Positions 9,608 through 18,405 of a stretch of DNA of 64,000 nucleotides are shown here, piece after piece. The notes under the pieces were generated by a model that was not told where the DNA came from, searched no databases, and saw only the letters and a list, made by a program, of their open reading frames with translations. Every line of letters starts with the position of its first letter. The first letter of the stretch is position 1. Source of the DNA: Acidimicrobiales bacterium (GTDB taxonomy: Bacteria > Actinomycetota > Acidimicrobiia > Acidimicrobiales > RAAP-2); the NCBI GenBank assembly GCA_025362585.1, contig JANYFR010000004.1, forward strand, positions 1 to 64,000, in the 5' to 3' direction. Made by a program: the position numbers and the translations under genes.

Positions 9608-11083
9608 ATGACGGACCGATTGAGTGCGGACTTTATGGGGGCGAAGCAACCCGAACACGAACGGCTTCGTCGAGGGCAGTTGAGTACTCTCGACATCTCT
9701 GCGGCGACGATGGCCAATATCGGCCCAGCCATGAGCTTCTACTTCGGCGCCGGATTCCTGTTCATTACGGCCGGCAAGGCGGCACCACTCACAATCGTCG
9801 TGGCGATCATCGCCATTGCGTTTCTCGGCAATACGCTCTCCGAATTTACGAAGGTTTTGCCGTCAACCGGTGGTTTCATCTCGTTCGTCGGCAAGACCTT
9901 CGGAGGTCGTACGGCCGTCACCACCGCACTGATGACCGGAGCGGGCTACATCGTGGCGATGGCCTCGGTCATTGCCATTGTGGGCGGCTTCTTCCAAATC
10001 GTGATGCAGTATTACAACGTCGCGGGACTGAAGAGCGTGCCATGGATTGTGTGGACTCTTATCTTCCTGGTGTTCGCCGTGATCACGATGATTCGAGGAA
10101 TCTCAATCTCAACCCGAGTGGCCGGAATCTTCTTCGCCTTCGAAATGGTCGTGATGTTGGTAGTAAGCGTGGCGGCCTTGATCAAGTTCCATTCCCACAT
10201 CAACTTTCAGCCGTTCGAACCGAAGAACATCACCAACGGATTCAAGGGACTCGCCGAGGGCTTCCCGCTCGCCGTCTACCTCTTCATTGGGTGGGAGAAC
10301 TCGGCGGCGCTCGCTGAAGAGACGGACAACCCCCGCAAGAACGTTCCCAAGGCGGTGTTCGCATCGATCGCCATTATGGGCACCGCGTACCTACTCTTCG
10401 CGTTCTCGACCATCGTTGGCTTCAAGGACAACGTCGGTGCGCTCGGCGGGGCGGCGATCCCGTTCCTGAGTGTGGCTCACGGCGTCATTGGCGGACTGGT
10501 CTTCTTTGCGCTGCTCGCCGGTATGACGTCGACACTCGGCGCGATGATTGCGGGCACCAACTCCCAGGCCCGGTTGATCTTCAACGCCGGACGTGAGGGC
10601 CTGCTACCAAAATTCATTGGCAAGGTCGACGACACAAGGCGTACACCCGTGAACGCCCTGTTCATCTTCCTCGGCATCGCCCTGCTCATCATTGGCGGTT
10701 GGGGCCTGGGCCACATTTTTGGGGGGCACGCCAATTCAGGAAGCATGAGTGCCATCAACTTCTTCGTCGAGTCCTCAACCTTTGGCACAATCCTGGTCCT
10801 GCTGGTCTACGGTCTCAGCAATCTCGCGCTGCCCTTCTACTACCGGAAGTACCACCCGGAACTCTTTAATATCGTTCGCCACGGGGTTCTGCCGATGATC
10901 GGCGTGGTCTTCATCGCCTTTCCGATTTACTACCTGGCCAAGCCCGGACAACCCAACCCCTATGACTGGTTCCCGTGGGTCGCGCTGGCCTTCATCGTCG
11001 TTGCGGTGATCTACGCGAGCATCCTCGTGTCGCGTGATCCAGGTCTCGGCGATCGCGTTGGATCGATTGTCGCCGACGAGTAG
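9608..11083 (+). CDS. APC-superfamily amino acid/amine permease
   Basis: 491 aa with about 12 hydrophobic segments. The TM1 region (LSTLDISAATMANIGPAMSFYFGAG) has the unwound-helix glycines of APC transporters, and GWENSAALAEETDNPRKNVPKA in the middle is the family TM6-loop signature. It probably imports an amino acid or amine by symport. The ATG follows GGGGGA. The 137-bp gap before it holds no gene. It converges on the reductase at 11093, with a hairpin between the stops. Confidence 0.88.
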   Translation: MTDRLSADFMGAKQPEHERLRRGQLSTLDISAATMANIGPAMSFYFGAGFLFITAGKAAPLTIVVAIIAIAFLGNTLSEFTKVLPSTGGFISFVGKTFGGRTAVTTALMTGAGYIVAMASVIAIVGGFFQIVMQYYNVAGLKSVPWIVWTLIFLVFAVITMIRGISISTRVAGIFFAFEMVVMLVVSVAALIKFHSHINFQPFEPKNITNGFKGLAEGFPLAVYLFIGWENSAALAEETDNPRKNVPKAVFASIAIMGTAYLLFAFSTIVGFKDNVGALGGAAIPFLSVAHGVIGGLVFFALLAGMTSTLGAMIAGTNSQARLIFNAGREGLLPKFIGKVDDTRRTPVNALFIFLGIALLIIGGWGLGHIFGGHANSGSMSAINFFVESSTFGTILVLLVYGLSNLALPFYYRKYHPELFNIVRHGVLPMIGVVFIAFPIYYLAKPGQPNPYDWFPWVALAFIVVAVIYASILVSRDPGLGDRVGSIVADE

Positions 11084-11092
11084 CACCGGTGC

Positions 11093-12079
11093 TCAGCTCG
11101 AGGTCGGATCCACGATGATCCGACCTCGAGTCCTGCCGTGACGAATCAGTTCAAGAGACTCGGGCACCCCGTCGAGTTGCACCACGTGGTCGATCAAGGC
11201 GGCGAAGTCGATCCGTGGTGCGAGGTCACCGAGGGCCGACCACACGCGCGACCTCGTCTCGCCGGTCGCCTCGACGCAGTCGACGCCGAGGAGGGCCACG
11301 TTGCGCGTGATGAAGGGATAGACGGTGCTGTGCAGTTCGGGGTTGGACACCAGTCCACAGGCGGCCACGGCCGCGCCGTAGCGCAGTGAACGCAAGATGC
11401 TCGCCAGTGTTTCGCCGCCAACACAGTCGATGGCTCCGTCCCAGAGCTCAGTGCCCAGCACCCGGCCGGGTTGATCGCTCACGTCCTCACGACCAATGAC
11501 GCGCTCGGCGCCTCGTTCGAGGAGCCACGGCGTTTCGTCGGTCGACCCGGTTGACGCTACCGGGCGATGGCCGAGGGCCGCGAGGTAGGCCACGGCCTGA
11601 GATCCGACACCGCCGGTGGCCCCGGTCACCAGCACGAGTGAACCTGGATTGAGGCCACGGTCCTGCAGCGCGAGGACACTCTCCATCGCGGTGAAGCCAG
11701 CGGTGCCGATGATCATCGCGTCGCGCGTCGAGATGGTGTCGGGCAGTGGGGAGATGAATCGGGCGGGCGTGTAGACGAACTCCGCGAAGCCGCCGTCGCG
11801 CCCGACGCCCATGTTGCCGCCGTGCACGGCGACGCGGGTGCCCACGGGAAGTTGATCACTGGTCGATCGAACTACTACACCTGCGGCGTCGACGCCACCG
11901 ATGAGCGCGGGCACCCGTCGCACGCGGCTCATTGCCGTAGCCACCATGGCGTCCTTAAAGTTGATGGCACTGAAGTCGACTTGCACGAGGAGATCGTCAA
12001 CGTCGCTCGCCGTCGGTTCGAGGTCGGCGACCGTACAGGTCAGAACGCCGGCGTCGTCACTGATTAAGAATGCGCGCAT
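11093..12079 (-). CDS. acuI: MDR-family NADPH oxidoreductase, YhdH/AcuI (acrylyl-CoA reductase) type
   Basis: 328 aa zinc-free medium-chain reductase. The cofactor motif TGATGGVGSQAVAYLAALGH fits NADPH binding, and the N-terminal INFKDAMVATAMSR segment is typical of YhdH/AcuI. AcuI reduces acrylyl-CoA to propionyl-CoA, protecting against acrylate from DMSP or 3-hydroxypropionate metabolism; the symbol is by family only. TAAACT at 12086-12091 is 6 nt before the ATG, so it is probably leaderless. It is divergent from the hydrolase at 12133, and the two promoters share about 50 bp. Confidence 0.82.
   Translation of the reverse strand: MRAFLISDDAGVLTCTVADLEPTASDVDDLLVQVDFSAINFKDAMVATAMSRVRRVPALIGGVDAAGVVVRSTSDQLPVGTRVAVHGGNMGVGRDGGFAEFVYTPARFISPLPDTISTRDAMIIGTAGFTAMESVLALQDRGLNPGSLVLVTGATGGVGSQAVAYLAALGHRPVASTGSTDETPWLLERGAERVIGREDVSDQPGRVLGTELWDGAIDCVGGETLASILRSLRYGAAVAACGLVSNPELHSTVYPFITRNVALLGVDCVEATGETRSRVWSALGDLAPRIDFAALIDHVVQLDGVPESLELIRHGRTRGRIIVDPTSS
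11097..11130. repeat. 14-bp perfect inverted repeat at a convergent gene junction
   Basis: CTCGAGGTCGGATC (11097-11110) and GATCCGACCTCGAG (11117-11130) surround a 6-nt loop. It covers the last codons of the leftward reductase gene and lies 14 nt beyond the rightward permease stop, so it could end transcription in both directions. There is no T-tract on either side. Confidence 0.6.
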
Positions 12080-12132
12080 CGTCCAAGTTTACGGGTTCGG
12101 GTGGACGTGGCGTCAACGCCTACGATGACCTC

Positions 12133-12915
12133 GTGACAGTGATCTCCTTGAATGGGCACCCCACGTGGGCGACACTGCCCAGGGCCAAGGGCAGCGTCAT
12201 CGTACTGTTGCACGGCGGCATGTCGTCGAGTGCATCGATGCGTCGCACGATTGGCCCATTGCTCGCGAAGCGCTTCGCGATGGCGTCTTTCGACCGGCGC
12301 GGCCACGGACGCACCGGGGACAGCGACCGCCCGTTCTCCTACGACGACATGGCTGACGAAACAATTGCGTTCATTCAATTGCTCGGTCGACGGGTCCACC
12401 TGGTCGGTCACAGTGACGGAGGCAACGTGGCGCTGCTGGTGGCGATGCGCCGCCCTGAGCTCCTCAAGCGGATCGTTATTGTCGGCGCGAACTATCATCA
12501 CGAGGGTTTGATGCCCCTTCCGGAGTTTGACACCGACGGTGATGACTTTGCGCGGTGGGCCGAACGATTTGCGACTCGATCACCCGACGGCCTCGCGCAC
12601 GCCCGGATTGTCGCCGCGAAGACCCAGGCGATGTTCGCGACGGAACCGACACTCACCAAGGACGACCTCGCGACTATTCGAGTACCGGTGCTCGTGATGG
12701 CTGGCGATGACGACGTGGCGACACTCGAGCACACCTGTTCGATGTACCAGTCAATTCCCGAGGCGCAGCTGTGCATCGTGCCCGGGACGTCCCATTCGGT
12801 CCTGCGGGAGCGAACCGGGCAAAGTGCACGAATCATCGATCATTTCCTTCGCAGCCGGCTGCCGGTGGTCACCGAGACGCCGATTCGGCGCTCGGGGGCA
12901 ATAATCAAGGCGTGA
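12133..12915 (+). CDS. Alpha/beta hydrolase
   Basis: 260 aa. The nucleophile elbow G-H-S-D-G-G sits in VHLVGHSDGGNVALL, an oxyanion HGG is in VLLHGGMSSSASM, and the acid and histidine fall in VMAGDDDVATLEHT and PGTSHSVLRER. The GTG at 12133 is chosen because TACGAT (12121-12126) lies 6 nt before it, although the frame is open for 21 more codons upstream. The substrate is unknown. It could be an esterase, a C-C hydrolase or a haloperoxidase-like enzyme. Confidence 0.82.
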   Translation: MTVISLNGHPTWATLPRAKGSVIVLLHGGMSSSASMRRTIGPLLAKRFAMASFDRRGHGRTGDSDRPFSYDDMADETIAFIQLLGRRVHLVGHSDGGNVALLVAMRRPELLKRIVIVGANYHHEGLMPLPEFDTDGDDFARWAERFATRSPDGLAHARIVAAKTQAMFATEPTLTKDDLATIRVPVLVMAGDDDVATLEHTCSMYQSIPEAQLCIVPGTSHSVLRERTGQSARIIDHFLRSRLPVVTETPIRRSGAIIKA

Positions 12916-12957
12916 CAGTTGGCCCCGGGATCGGCGGCGCTCAGTAGAATCGGCCCA

Positions 12958-14214
12958 ATGTTGGCGCAGCTCTCGATCGCGCGCTCCCGCTTGGGCCAGC
13001 GATGGATTGCGCTCAACGGACTAAGTAGCGACGCAATACTGTACGGGCTGTCGGCCATGTTCGCGATCGGGCTGGGAGTCAGTTCGAATGAAGCGGCGCA
13101 GTGGCATTGGGGCTATCTGGCGGCGGGCCCCTACGCGCTTATTGGCTTGCTGGCACTCTCGTTGAGTCGTCTGAAACTGCGGCGCGCGTCGATGGTCCGC
13201 GTCGGGCTCCTCGGGCTCGTGATGCTCGGCTCGGTCGCGATCCCGCTGAGCCTCGAGGCACGCTGGCGAATCGCCCAGCCCGAGGTCTCGGTCATCTCGC
13301 GTTCGGGCAAGTTCCTCAGTGAAGGTCTCGATCCCTACCAGACCTACTGGCTGCACGGCCGTCTCGTCAACGCGGTGCCCGGCGTACCCTCCTACGAGTC
13401 GTTCTTCCCCTACTTTCCGCTCATGGGCGTCTTCGGACTCCCCTCGGCCGAAACCCACCTGGGCAAGGGCCTGACCGACGCACGAATTGCCATGTCGGTG
13501 ATCACGTTGTTGATTGGCTGTACCGCACTTGGACTGATGCGGGCGTCGGGCGACAAGAAGATCCGGGTCGCCCAGTCGCTCCTCGCCCTTCCGACCGGCG
13601 CGCTCTTCTTGGCCACTGGGGGTGACGATCTTCCGATTCTCGCACTGCTGCTCCTCGGTGTCGTCGCCCTGCAACGACGACAAAGCAACTTGGCCGGCAT
13701 CAGTTTCGGTGTGGCCGCGGCCCTGAAGTTGACGGCGTGGCCCCTCGCCGTCGGCTCTCTGCTCGTCGCGAGGAAGTCCAAGGACCGCACCGCGTGGCAC
13801 CACGTCGCGGCGTGGACGGCGGCCATTGTCGCGGTCACCGTCGTGCCCTTTGCCGTCCGTGCGCCCTGGGCCTTCCTGTCGAATGTGTTTGAGTTTCCAC
13901 TCGGCCTCGCGGGAGTGTCGTCGCCCGCGGCGAGCGCCCTGCCCGGTCACGTGCTCACCACCCTGTGGTCGCCACTCGGTCACGTCTTCGCCCCACTGAC
14001 GTTCATGGTCGGTGGGTACTTCGTCGCGAAGTACCTTCAGCGCAGCTGGCCCCTCACGCTTTCTCAGATGCTGGCGCTGATGAGCGTCTGCTTTGCGGTG
14101 ATGATGTGTGTTGCTTCCGCGACGCGCGTGGGCTACATGATCTACCCGATCAACTTCGCGCTATGGTCGTGGGCCTGCGCGGACGAAGTCGTCCGAGCTC
14201 CGGTACTCGTCTAG
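12958..14214 (+). CDS. Polytopic membrane protein, GT87/DUF2029-like
   Basis: 418 aa with about ten transmembrane segments. A periplasmic loop containing GLDPYQTYWLHGRL is reminiscent of the GT-C fold polyprenyl-phosphate-mannose-dependent mannosyltransferases (GT87/DUF2029), where an acidic residue near the first loop is catalytic. Similarity is judged on topology and the FLSEGLDPYQ-like motif only. The ATG at 12958 has TAGAAT at 12945-12950. The gene converges on 14211, with 4 nt overlap. It could serve glycolipid or cell-envelope glycan synthesis. Confidence 0.6.
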   Translation: MLAQLSIARSRLGQRWIALNGLSSDAILYGLSAMFAIGLGVSSNEAAQWHWGYLAAGPYALIGLLALSLSRLKLRRASMVRVGLLGLVMLGSVAIPLSLEARWRIAQPEVSVISRSGKFLSEGLDPYQTYWLHGRLVNAVPGVPSYESFFPYFPLMGVFGLPSAETHLGKGLTDARIAMSVITLLIGCTALGLMRASGDKKIRVAQSLLALPTGALFLATGGDDLPILALLLLGVVALQRRQSNLAGISFGVAAALKLTAWPLAVGSLLVARKSKDRTAWHHVAAWTAAIVAVTVVPFAVRAPWAFLSNVFEFPLGLAGVSSPAASALPGHVLTTLWSPLGHVFAPLTFMVGGYFVAKYLQRSWPLTLSQMLALMSVCFAVMMCVASATRVGYMIYPINFALWSWACADEVVRAPVLV

Positions 14215-14768
14215 ATCGTTTGTGAGTTTTGGTACACCCGGAAGGTCCAGTGAATCGAACCGGGTGATGAGCGCGTGACCGTCACGCCCACGACCCAATA
14301 GAAGCCATCGGTGCCCGCCTTTTGGAAGAGCAGTTGGGGCGCGCCGTTGCTTGCGCCTTGAGAGAAGAGGCTCCAGCCCCGCGTCTGGAGCTGCGCGCCG
14401 TAGAAGCCAAGCAGCGCTGAACTGCTGACGGGGGTGGTGAGGGGCTGGAAGCAGTCAAATTCACCGGCGCCGCCGTTTGGGATGTTGGCGCCGGGTTGCA
14501 CTCTCGTGGCGACTGGCACGAGGAACGCGTCGATGATATTCGAAGGAATCTCAGAAGTGTGACGACAATAGTCGAGCGCTGAACTTGACGGCGCGACCGC
14601 CAGTCCACCGACGATAAGGGGTGTGGTGGTCGTCGGGGTGACGCCCGGATCGGCCACGAGATTGATCAGCATGAAGATGCCGAGCATCGCCACCGCGACG
14701 ATGAGGACGACGGCGGCGGGCCAGATGCTCGTAGTGGTGGTGAGCGGCGCCTTCGCCTCGCCACTCAC
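14211..14768 (-). CDS. Membrane-anchored hypothetical protein
   Basis: 185 aa that I do not recognise. One transmembrane helix (WPAAVVLIVAVAMLGIFMLI, residues about 16-35) precedes an extracytoplasmic domain with two cysteines. The start is a GTG overlapping the thiD stop (GTGA), so it is translated with thiD although no thiamine role is evident. Its stop overlaps the convergent membrane gene by 4 nt. Confidence 0.6.
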   Translation of the reverse strand: MSGEAKAPLTTTTSIWPAAVVLIVAVAMLGIFMLINLVADPGVTPTTTTPLIVGGLAVAPSSSALDYCRHTSEIPSNIIDAFLVPVATRVQPGANIPNGGAGEFDCFQPLTTPVSSSALLGFYGAQLQTRGWSLFSQGASNGAPQLLFQKAGTDGFYWVVGVTVTRSSPGSIHWTFRVYQNSQTI

Positions 14769-15586
14769 TCGCCCCACCCCAGGTGGTCGATGGGACCGTG
14801 ACCTTGCCCGAGTCGCCACGTCACCGCGCTCTCGATTGCGGCCAGGACGAAGGACTTCGCGTCGCGCGTCGCGTCTGACATCGAGCGCTCGAGGCCGAGT
14901 CCCGCGGCGATCGCCGCCGAGAGTGAGCAGCCCGTGCCGTGGTCGTTCGAAGTCGTAATGCGATCGGCGTCGAAGATCACGACGTCGTGGGCACTAACGA
15001 GGATGTCGGGCGCGTGGTGCTCGGTCGGTGAGGACGCCACGAAGTGTCCACCCTTTACGAGCACGTAGGTTGGTCCAAAACCCAGAATGGTTGTGGCCAT
15101 CGCCGCCATATCGTCGTAGGTCTTTACGTCTCGTATGTCGAGACCGCAGAGGAGGGCCGCCTCGCGCAGGTTGGGTGTCACCACTTCGGCGTGGCGCAAG
15201 AGCGCGTCGCGGTACAGTTCAACGCCTCCGTCTTCCATGAGGCTCTGACCCGTTGACGAGACGAGCACCGGATCGACGACGAGGTGGGGGAGGAACCCCT
15301 CGCTCGCGAGCTGGGCCACCGCCTCGATCGTGCTCGGTTGAGCCAGCATGCCGGTCTTTACGGCGCGCACCTGGAGGTCGGTCACCACGGCGAGGATCTG
15401 GGCGACGACGATTCGAGTGTCGATCTTCTGGACCGCGGTCACCGCGACGGTGTTCTGCGCCGTGACCGCGGTGACGGCGGTCGTGCCGTGCACCCCGAAG
15501 GCGCCAAAGGTCCGAAGGTCGGCCTGAATGCCGGCTCCGCCGCCCGAATCAGACCCGGCGACGCTCAAAACGGTGATTGGCTGCAC
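14765..15586 (-). CDS. thiD: Hydroxymethylpyrimidine/phosphomethylpyrimidine kinase
   Basis: 273 aa ribokinase-fold enzyme that phosphorylates HMP twice in thiamine synthesis. The start [19 protein letters not shown] is the HMP-binding signature. [12 protein letters not shown] and the [17 protein letters not shown] anion hole with catalytic aspartate/cysteine region near the C-terminus complete it. The GTG start at 15586 is leaderless by position (TAGGGT on the minus strand at 15594-15599); the frame stays open far upstream, but that is antisense to thiG. There is no room for a TPP riboswitch in this arrangement. Confidence 0.93.
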   Translation of the reverse strand: MQPITVLSVAGSDSGGGAGIQADLRTFGAFGVHGTTAVTAVTAQNTVAVTAVQKIDTRIVVAQILAVVTDLQVRAVKTGMLAQPSTIEAVAQLASEGFLPHLVVDPVLVSSTGQSLMEDGGVELYRDALLRHAEVVTPNLREAALLCGLDIRDVKTYDDMAAMATTILGFGPTYVLVKGGHFVASSPTEHHAPDILVSAHDVVIFDADRITTSNDHGTGCSLSAAIAAGLGLERSMSDATRDAKSFVLAAIESAVTWRLGQGHGPIDHLGWGE

Positions 15587-15634
15587 CCCAATTACCCTAG
15601 TGAGCACTATCGAAGGATTAGTACGCTGGGGACC
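15587..15634. promoter_or_regulatory. Divergent thiD/thiG promoter pair
   Basis: 48 bp separate the two starts. Minus-strand -10 TAGGGT at 15594-15599 lies 7 nt before the thiD GTG. Plus-strand -10 TACGCT at 15622-15627 lies 7 nt before the thiG GTG. Both imply mRNAs that begin at the start codon. Confidence 0.65.
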
Positions 15635-16414
15635 GTGGGTGCACTCTTCCAAGTCGGATCGATGAGTTCGGCGTCGCGCCTCGTCGTCGGTACCGGTGGA
15701 TTTCGCTCGATGGACGTGCTCGGATCGTCGCTGGTGGCCTCCGAGGCCACCATCGCGACGGTGGCGCTGCGTCGGGTCGACCCGAGTGTCGAGGGCTCGA
15801 TCTACGACCTGCTCGGCCGCCTCAACTTCACCCTCCTGCCCAATACTGCTGGCTGCTTTAGTGCCGCCGAGGCCGTGAAGACCGCTGAACTGGCGCGAGA
15901 GGCCTTCGCGACCACGGCCATCAAGCTCGAGGTGATCGGCGACGATCTCACGCTCTTGCCCGACACGACCGAGACCCTGGTGGCCGCCGATCAACTCGTG
16001 CGCCGAGGATTCGAGGTGTGGGCCTACACGAGCGACGATCTCATCGTCGCACTGCGACTCGAACAGTTGGGCTGCGTGGCCGTGATGCCCCTCGGCTCGC
16101 CGATCGGCTCGGGCCTCGGCATCCGCAACCCGCACGCCATCGCGACCCTCGCTGAGCGCGTCAGCGTGCCGGTGCTGCTCGACGCGGGCGTCGGGACCGC
16201 CTCGGACGCCGCGCTCGCAATGGAGTTGGGCTGTGACGGGGTGCTGGCGGCCTCGGCGATCAATCGAGCACTCGATCCGGTCATGATGGCCGAGGCCATC
16301 CGTGATGGGGTGAGGGCCGGGTATTTGGCCCGTCGCGCCGGACGGATACCGCCTCGGCTCCACGGTGAAGCGTCGTCGCCGTCGCTCGGCCGCCCAGATT
16401 TATTTGTGGATTAG
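15635..16414 (+). CDS. thiG: Thiazole synthase
   Basis: 259 aa TIM-barrel enzyme that forms the thiazole phosphate of thiamine from DXP, dehydroglycine and ThiS-thiocarboxylate. Schiff-base lysine K97 is in [28 protein letters not shown] and [18 protein letters not shown] are the phosphate-binding loops, and [12 protein letters not shown] follows. The GTG at 15635 is set by the -10 at 15622. thiS, thiO and thiE are not in this window. Confidence 0.95.
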   Translation: MGALFQVGSMSSASRLVVGTGGFRSMDVLGSSLVASEATIATVALRRVDPSVEGSIYDLLGRLNFTLLPNTAGCFSAAEAVKTAELAREAFATTAIKLEVIGDDLTLLPDTTETLVAADQLVRRGFEVWAYTSDDLIVALRLEQLGCVAVMPLGSPIGSGLGIRNPHAIATLAERVSVPVLLDAGVGTASDAALAMELGCDGVLAASAINRALDPVMMAEAIRDGVRAGYLARRAGRIPPRLHGEASSPSLGRPDLFVD

Positions 16415-16439
16415 ACGACGACAAACTACAATCGTGTAG
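16404..16439 (+). promoter_or_regulatory. Promoter of the MerR-nuclease operon
   Basis: TTGTGG (16404-16409), a 17-bp spacer and TACAAT (16427-16432). The -10 lies within an inverted repeat CTACA-ATCG-TGTAG (16426-16439), so autoregulation is possible. A leader of about 45 nt follows, with GGAGGAA before the ATG at 16484. Confidence 0.6.
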
Positions 16440-16483
16440 TCCTTCGGGTAATCTGAATAGACCTCGGTCGGGAGGAACATCGT

Positions 16484-16942
16484 ATGACAGATTCCGTGAC
16501 TACTGGATTTAGTGGCCCGATGGTGTGTCGCCTCACCGGGGTGACCTACCGTCAGTTGGACTACTGGGCGCGCACCGAACTCGTGACGCCTTCAATCACG
16601 CCCGCGCAGGGCAGCGGTTCGAAGCGCAAGTACTCCTACTCCGATGTCCTCGAAGTCAAGGTGATCAAGTCATTGCTGAATTCGGGTGTCGCGCTCTCGC
16701 GTGCGCGCCAAGCCGTTGTCTGTCTTCGTAACTCACTCGGGGCGGACCTCGCGTCCAGCAGTCTCGTCTTGAGCGACGCGGGCTCGGTCTTAGCGCGCGA
16801 CGATGACGACCTCGTGGACCTCCTGCGCGGTGGCCAAGGGGTCTTCAACATCGTTCCTCTGGCGAACGTGGTCGCCGAACTCACGACCACGATTCGCCAG
16901 AACCGTCTCGTAACGTCGGAGAAGGAGCACCGCTCGGCGTGA
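16484..16942 (+). CDS. MerR-family regulator (Rv1830-like)
   Basis: 152 aa. The DNA-binding domain VCRLTGVTYRQLDYWARTELVTPS carries the second, shorter MerR-type protein found in the actinobacterial garA-gcv block. The C-terminus is short and without effector-binding cysteines. Unlike most leading genes here, it has a leader with Shine-Dalgarno GGAGGAA. The next gene overlaps by 4 nt. In mycobacteria this gene follows DUF151 directly; here about 7.6 kb separate them. Confidence 0.84.
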   Translation: MTDSVTTGFSGPMVCRLTGVTYRQLDYWARTELVTPSITPAQGSGSKRKYSYSDVLEVKVIKSLLNSGVALSRARQAVVCLRNSLGADLASSSLVLSDAGSVLARDDDDLVDLLRGGQGVFNIVPLANVVAELTTTIRQNRLVTSEKEHRSA

Positions 16943-17337
16943 CCATTCCGTCGTCGTTCGACGAGTCCCGTCGACGGCACCCCAGTCTGGCCGCTCCCGT
17001 CACGGACCGCTTCGCGCACCCGAGCGAAAAGGCGTTCGCGCACCTACTGACGCTCTACGGCCACTCGTGGTCGTATGAGCCTCTGGAGTTCCCCCTCGCG
17101 TGGAACGACGCTGGTCAGCCCGTGCGAGCGTTTCGTCCCGACTTCTACCTACCCGAGCGCCGACTCTTCATCGAGTTGACGGTGCTCGAGCAGCGACTCG
17201 TGACGAAGAAGAACCAGAAAGTGCGCCAGTTTCGGACGCTCTATCCCGAGGTCGATCTGCTCGTTGTCTATCAACGTGACTTCGTGGCATTGATCGCCCA
17301 ACACGGGCTTGGAACAATTGCCAATCTTGCCGCCTAG
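16939..17337 (+). CDS. Small PD-(D/E)XK-like protein
   Basis: 132 aa. The stretch FRPDFYLPERRLFIELTVLE has the spacing of a PD-(D/E)XK nuclease core (PD, then E-L-T), followed by a KKNQKVRQF helix, as in very-short-patch-repair-like and DUF559-type folds. It starts with GTG overlapping the MerR stop (GTGA), so the two are coupled. I cannot name a function; nucleic-acid cleavage is inferred from the motif alone. gcvT begins 15 nt later with its own -10. Confidence 0.6.
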   Translation: MTIPSSFDESRRRHPSLAAPVTDRFAHPSEKAFAHLLTLYGHSWSYEPLEFPLAWNDAGQPVRAFRPDFYLPERRLFIELTVLEQRLVTKKNQKVRQFRTLYPEVDLLVVYQRDFVALIAQHGLGTIANLAA

Positions 17338-17351
17338 GTAGAGTGACTGAC

Positions 17352-18404
17352 GTGAACGATCGACGCCCCTTCCTGTACGACACGCACGTCGAATTCGGGG
17401 CCAAGATAGTTCCCTTCGGCGGTTGGGAGATGCCACTGCAGTACGCCACGGGGACCGTCGCCGAACATCTCGCTTGTCGTCACGACGCCGTGGTCTTTGA
17501 CGTGAGCCACCTCGGCACGGTCCGCTGCGATGGACCGGGAATGTTTGACGTGTTGCAGAACACGTTGACGAACGACCTTCGAAAGATCTCCACCGGTCGG
17601 GCGCAGTACACCCATCTATTGAACGCCGACGGCTTCGTCGTCGACGACATCATTGTCTGGTGGGTCGGGGACGACGAATTCGACGTGATGCCGAACGCGT
17701 CGAACACATCGGGAGTCACCGGAGCCCTGCCGGGAGTGGACGTGACCTTCGAACGGTGCATCCTCGCGGTCCAGGGCCCCCGGGCCCGGGCCATGGTTGC
17801 CGCGGTCGACCAGCGCTTCGCCGCGGTCGAGCGTTTTCGAGTGACCCGCTTCGATTTCGCGGGCGTGGAGGTGCGAGTGGCCGGCACCGGTTACACCGGC
17901 GAGGAGGGCCTCGAAATCGCGGTGCCCAACGAGGCCGCGGAGGGACTGTTGCGCGCCCTCGTGGGCGCGGGCATCACGCCCGCCGGACTCGGCGCGCGTG
18001 ACACCCTGCGACTCGAAGCGGCCCTGCCGCTCTACGGTCACGAGCTCAACTCCAACTCCACGACGCTCGAGGCGCGCCTCGGGTGGGTGCTGGGCTGGAA
18101 CAAAGAGACCTTTCGGGGACGGGCGGCCGTGGAGCGTGAGCGTGATCGAGGGATTGCGAGGGGTCTGACCGGTATCCTCGCCGACAGTCGTCAGCCGCTG
18201 CGCGACGGTGGCGAGGTGTTCGTCAACGGTGACAGCATCGGGATGCTGACCTCGGGGAACTTTTCGCCCGTCCTCGGACGTGGTATCGGCCTCGGCCTCC
18301 TCACCGGTGAACACGCGTCGGGTGCCGTCGTGAGTGTGGAGATGCGTGGACGAGAGATTCCCGCGAGCGTGACGACGCTGCCATTCGTTCGAAAGGCGAA
18401 GTGA
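17352..18404 (+). CDS. gcvT: Glycine cleavage system T protein (aminomethyltransferase)
   Basis: 350 aa tetrahydrofolate-dependent aminomethyltransferase that releases ammonia and forms methylene-THF. The N-terminus LYDTHVEFGAKIVPFGGWEMP, the VFDVSHLGTVRCDG segment and the C-terminal TSGNFSPVLGRGIGLG are typical. The start is set at GTG 17352 (TAGAGT at 17339-17344); another GTG lies 9 nt upstream. It is followed by gcvPA after 1 nt. Confidence 0.95.
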   Translation: MNDRRPFLYDTHVEFGAKIVPFGGWEMPLQYATGTVAEHLACRHDAVVFDVSHLGTVRCDGPGMFDVLQNTLTNDLRKISTGRAQYTHLLNADGFVVDDIIVWWVGDDEFDVMPNASNTSGVTGALPGVDVTFERCILAVQGPRARAMVAAVDQRFAAVERFRVTRFDFAGVEVRVAGTGYTGEEGLEIAVPNEAAEGLLRALVGAGITPAGLGARDTLRLEAALPLYGHELNSNSTTLEARLGWVLGWNKETFRGRAAVERERDRGIARGLTGILADSRQPLRDGGEVFVNGDSIGMLTSGNFSPVLGRGIGLGLLTGEHASGAVVSVEMRGREIPASVTTLPFVRKAK

Positions 18405-18405
18405 C

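Noticed and set aside
15587-16363. Upstream extension of the thiD frame
   Set aside because: It runs antisense through thiG. The ThiD fold starts at the GTG at 15586, 7 nt from a -10 hexamer.
17338-17351. Glycine riboswitch before gcvT or gcvH
   Set aside because: Only 14 nt (gcvT) and 9 nt (gcvH) lie before the starts, and both fit leaderless promoters; no tandem aptamer can be placed.
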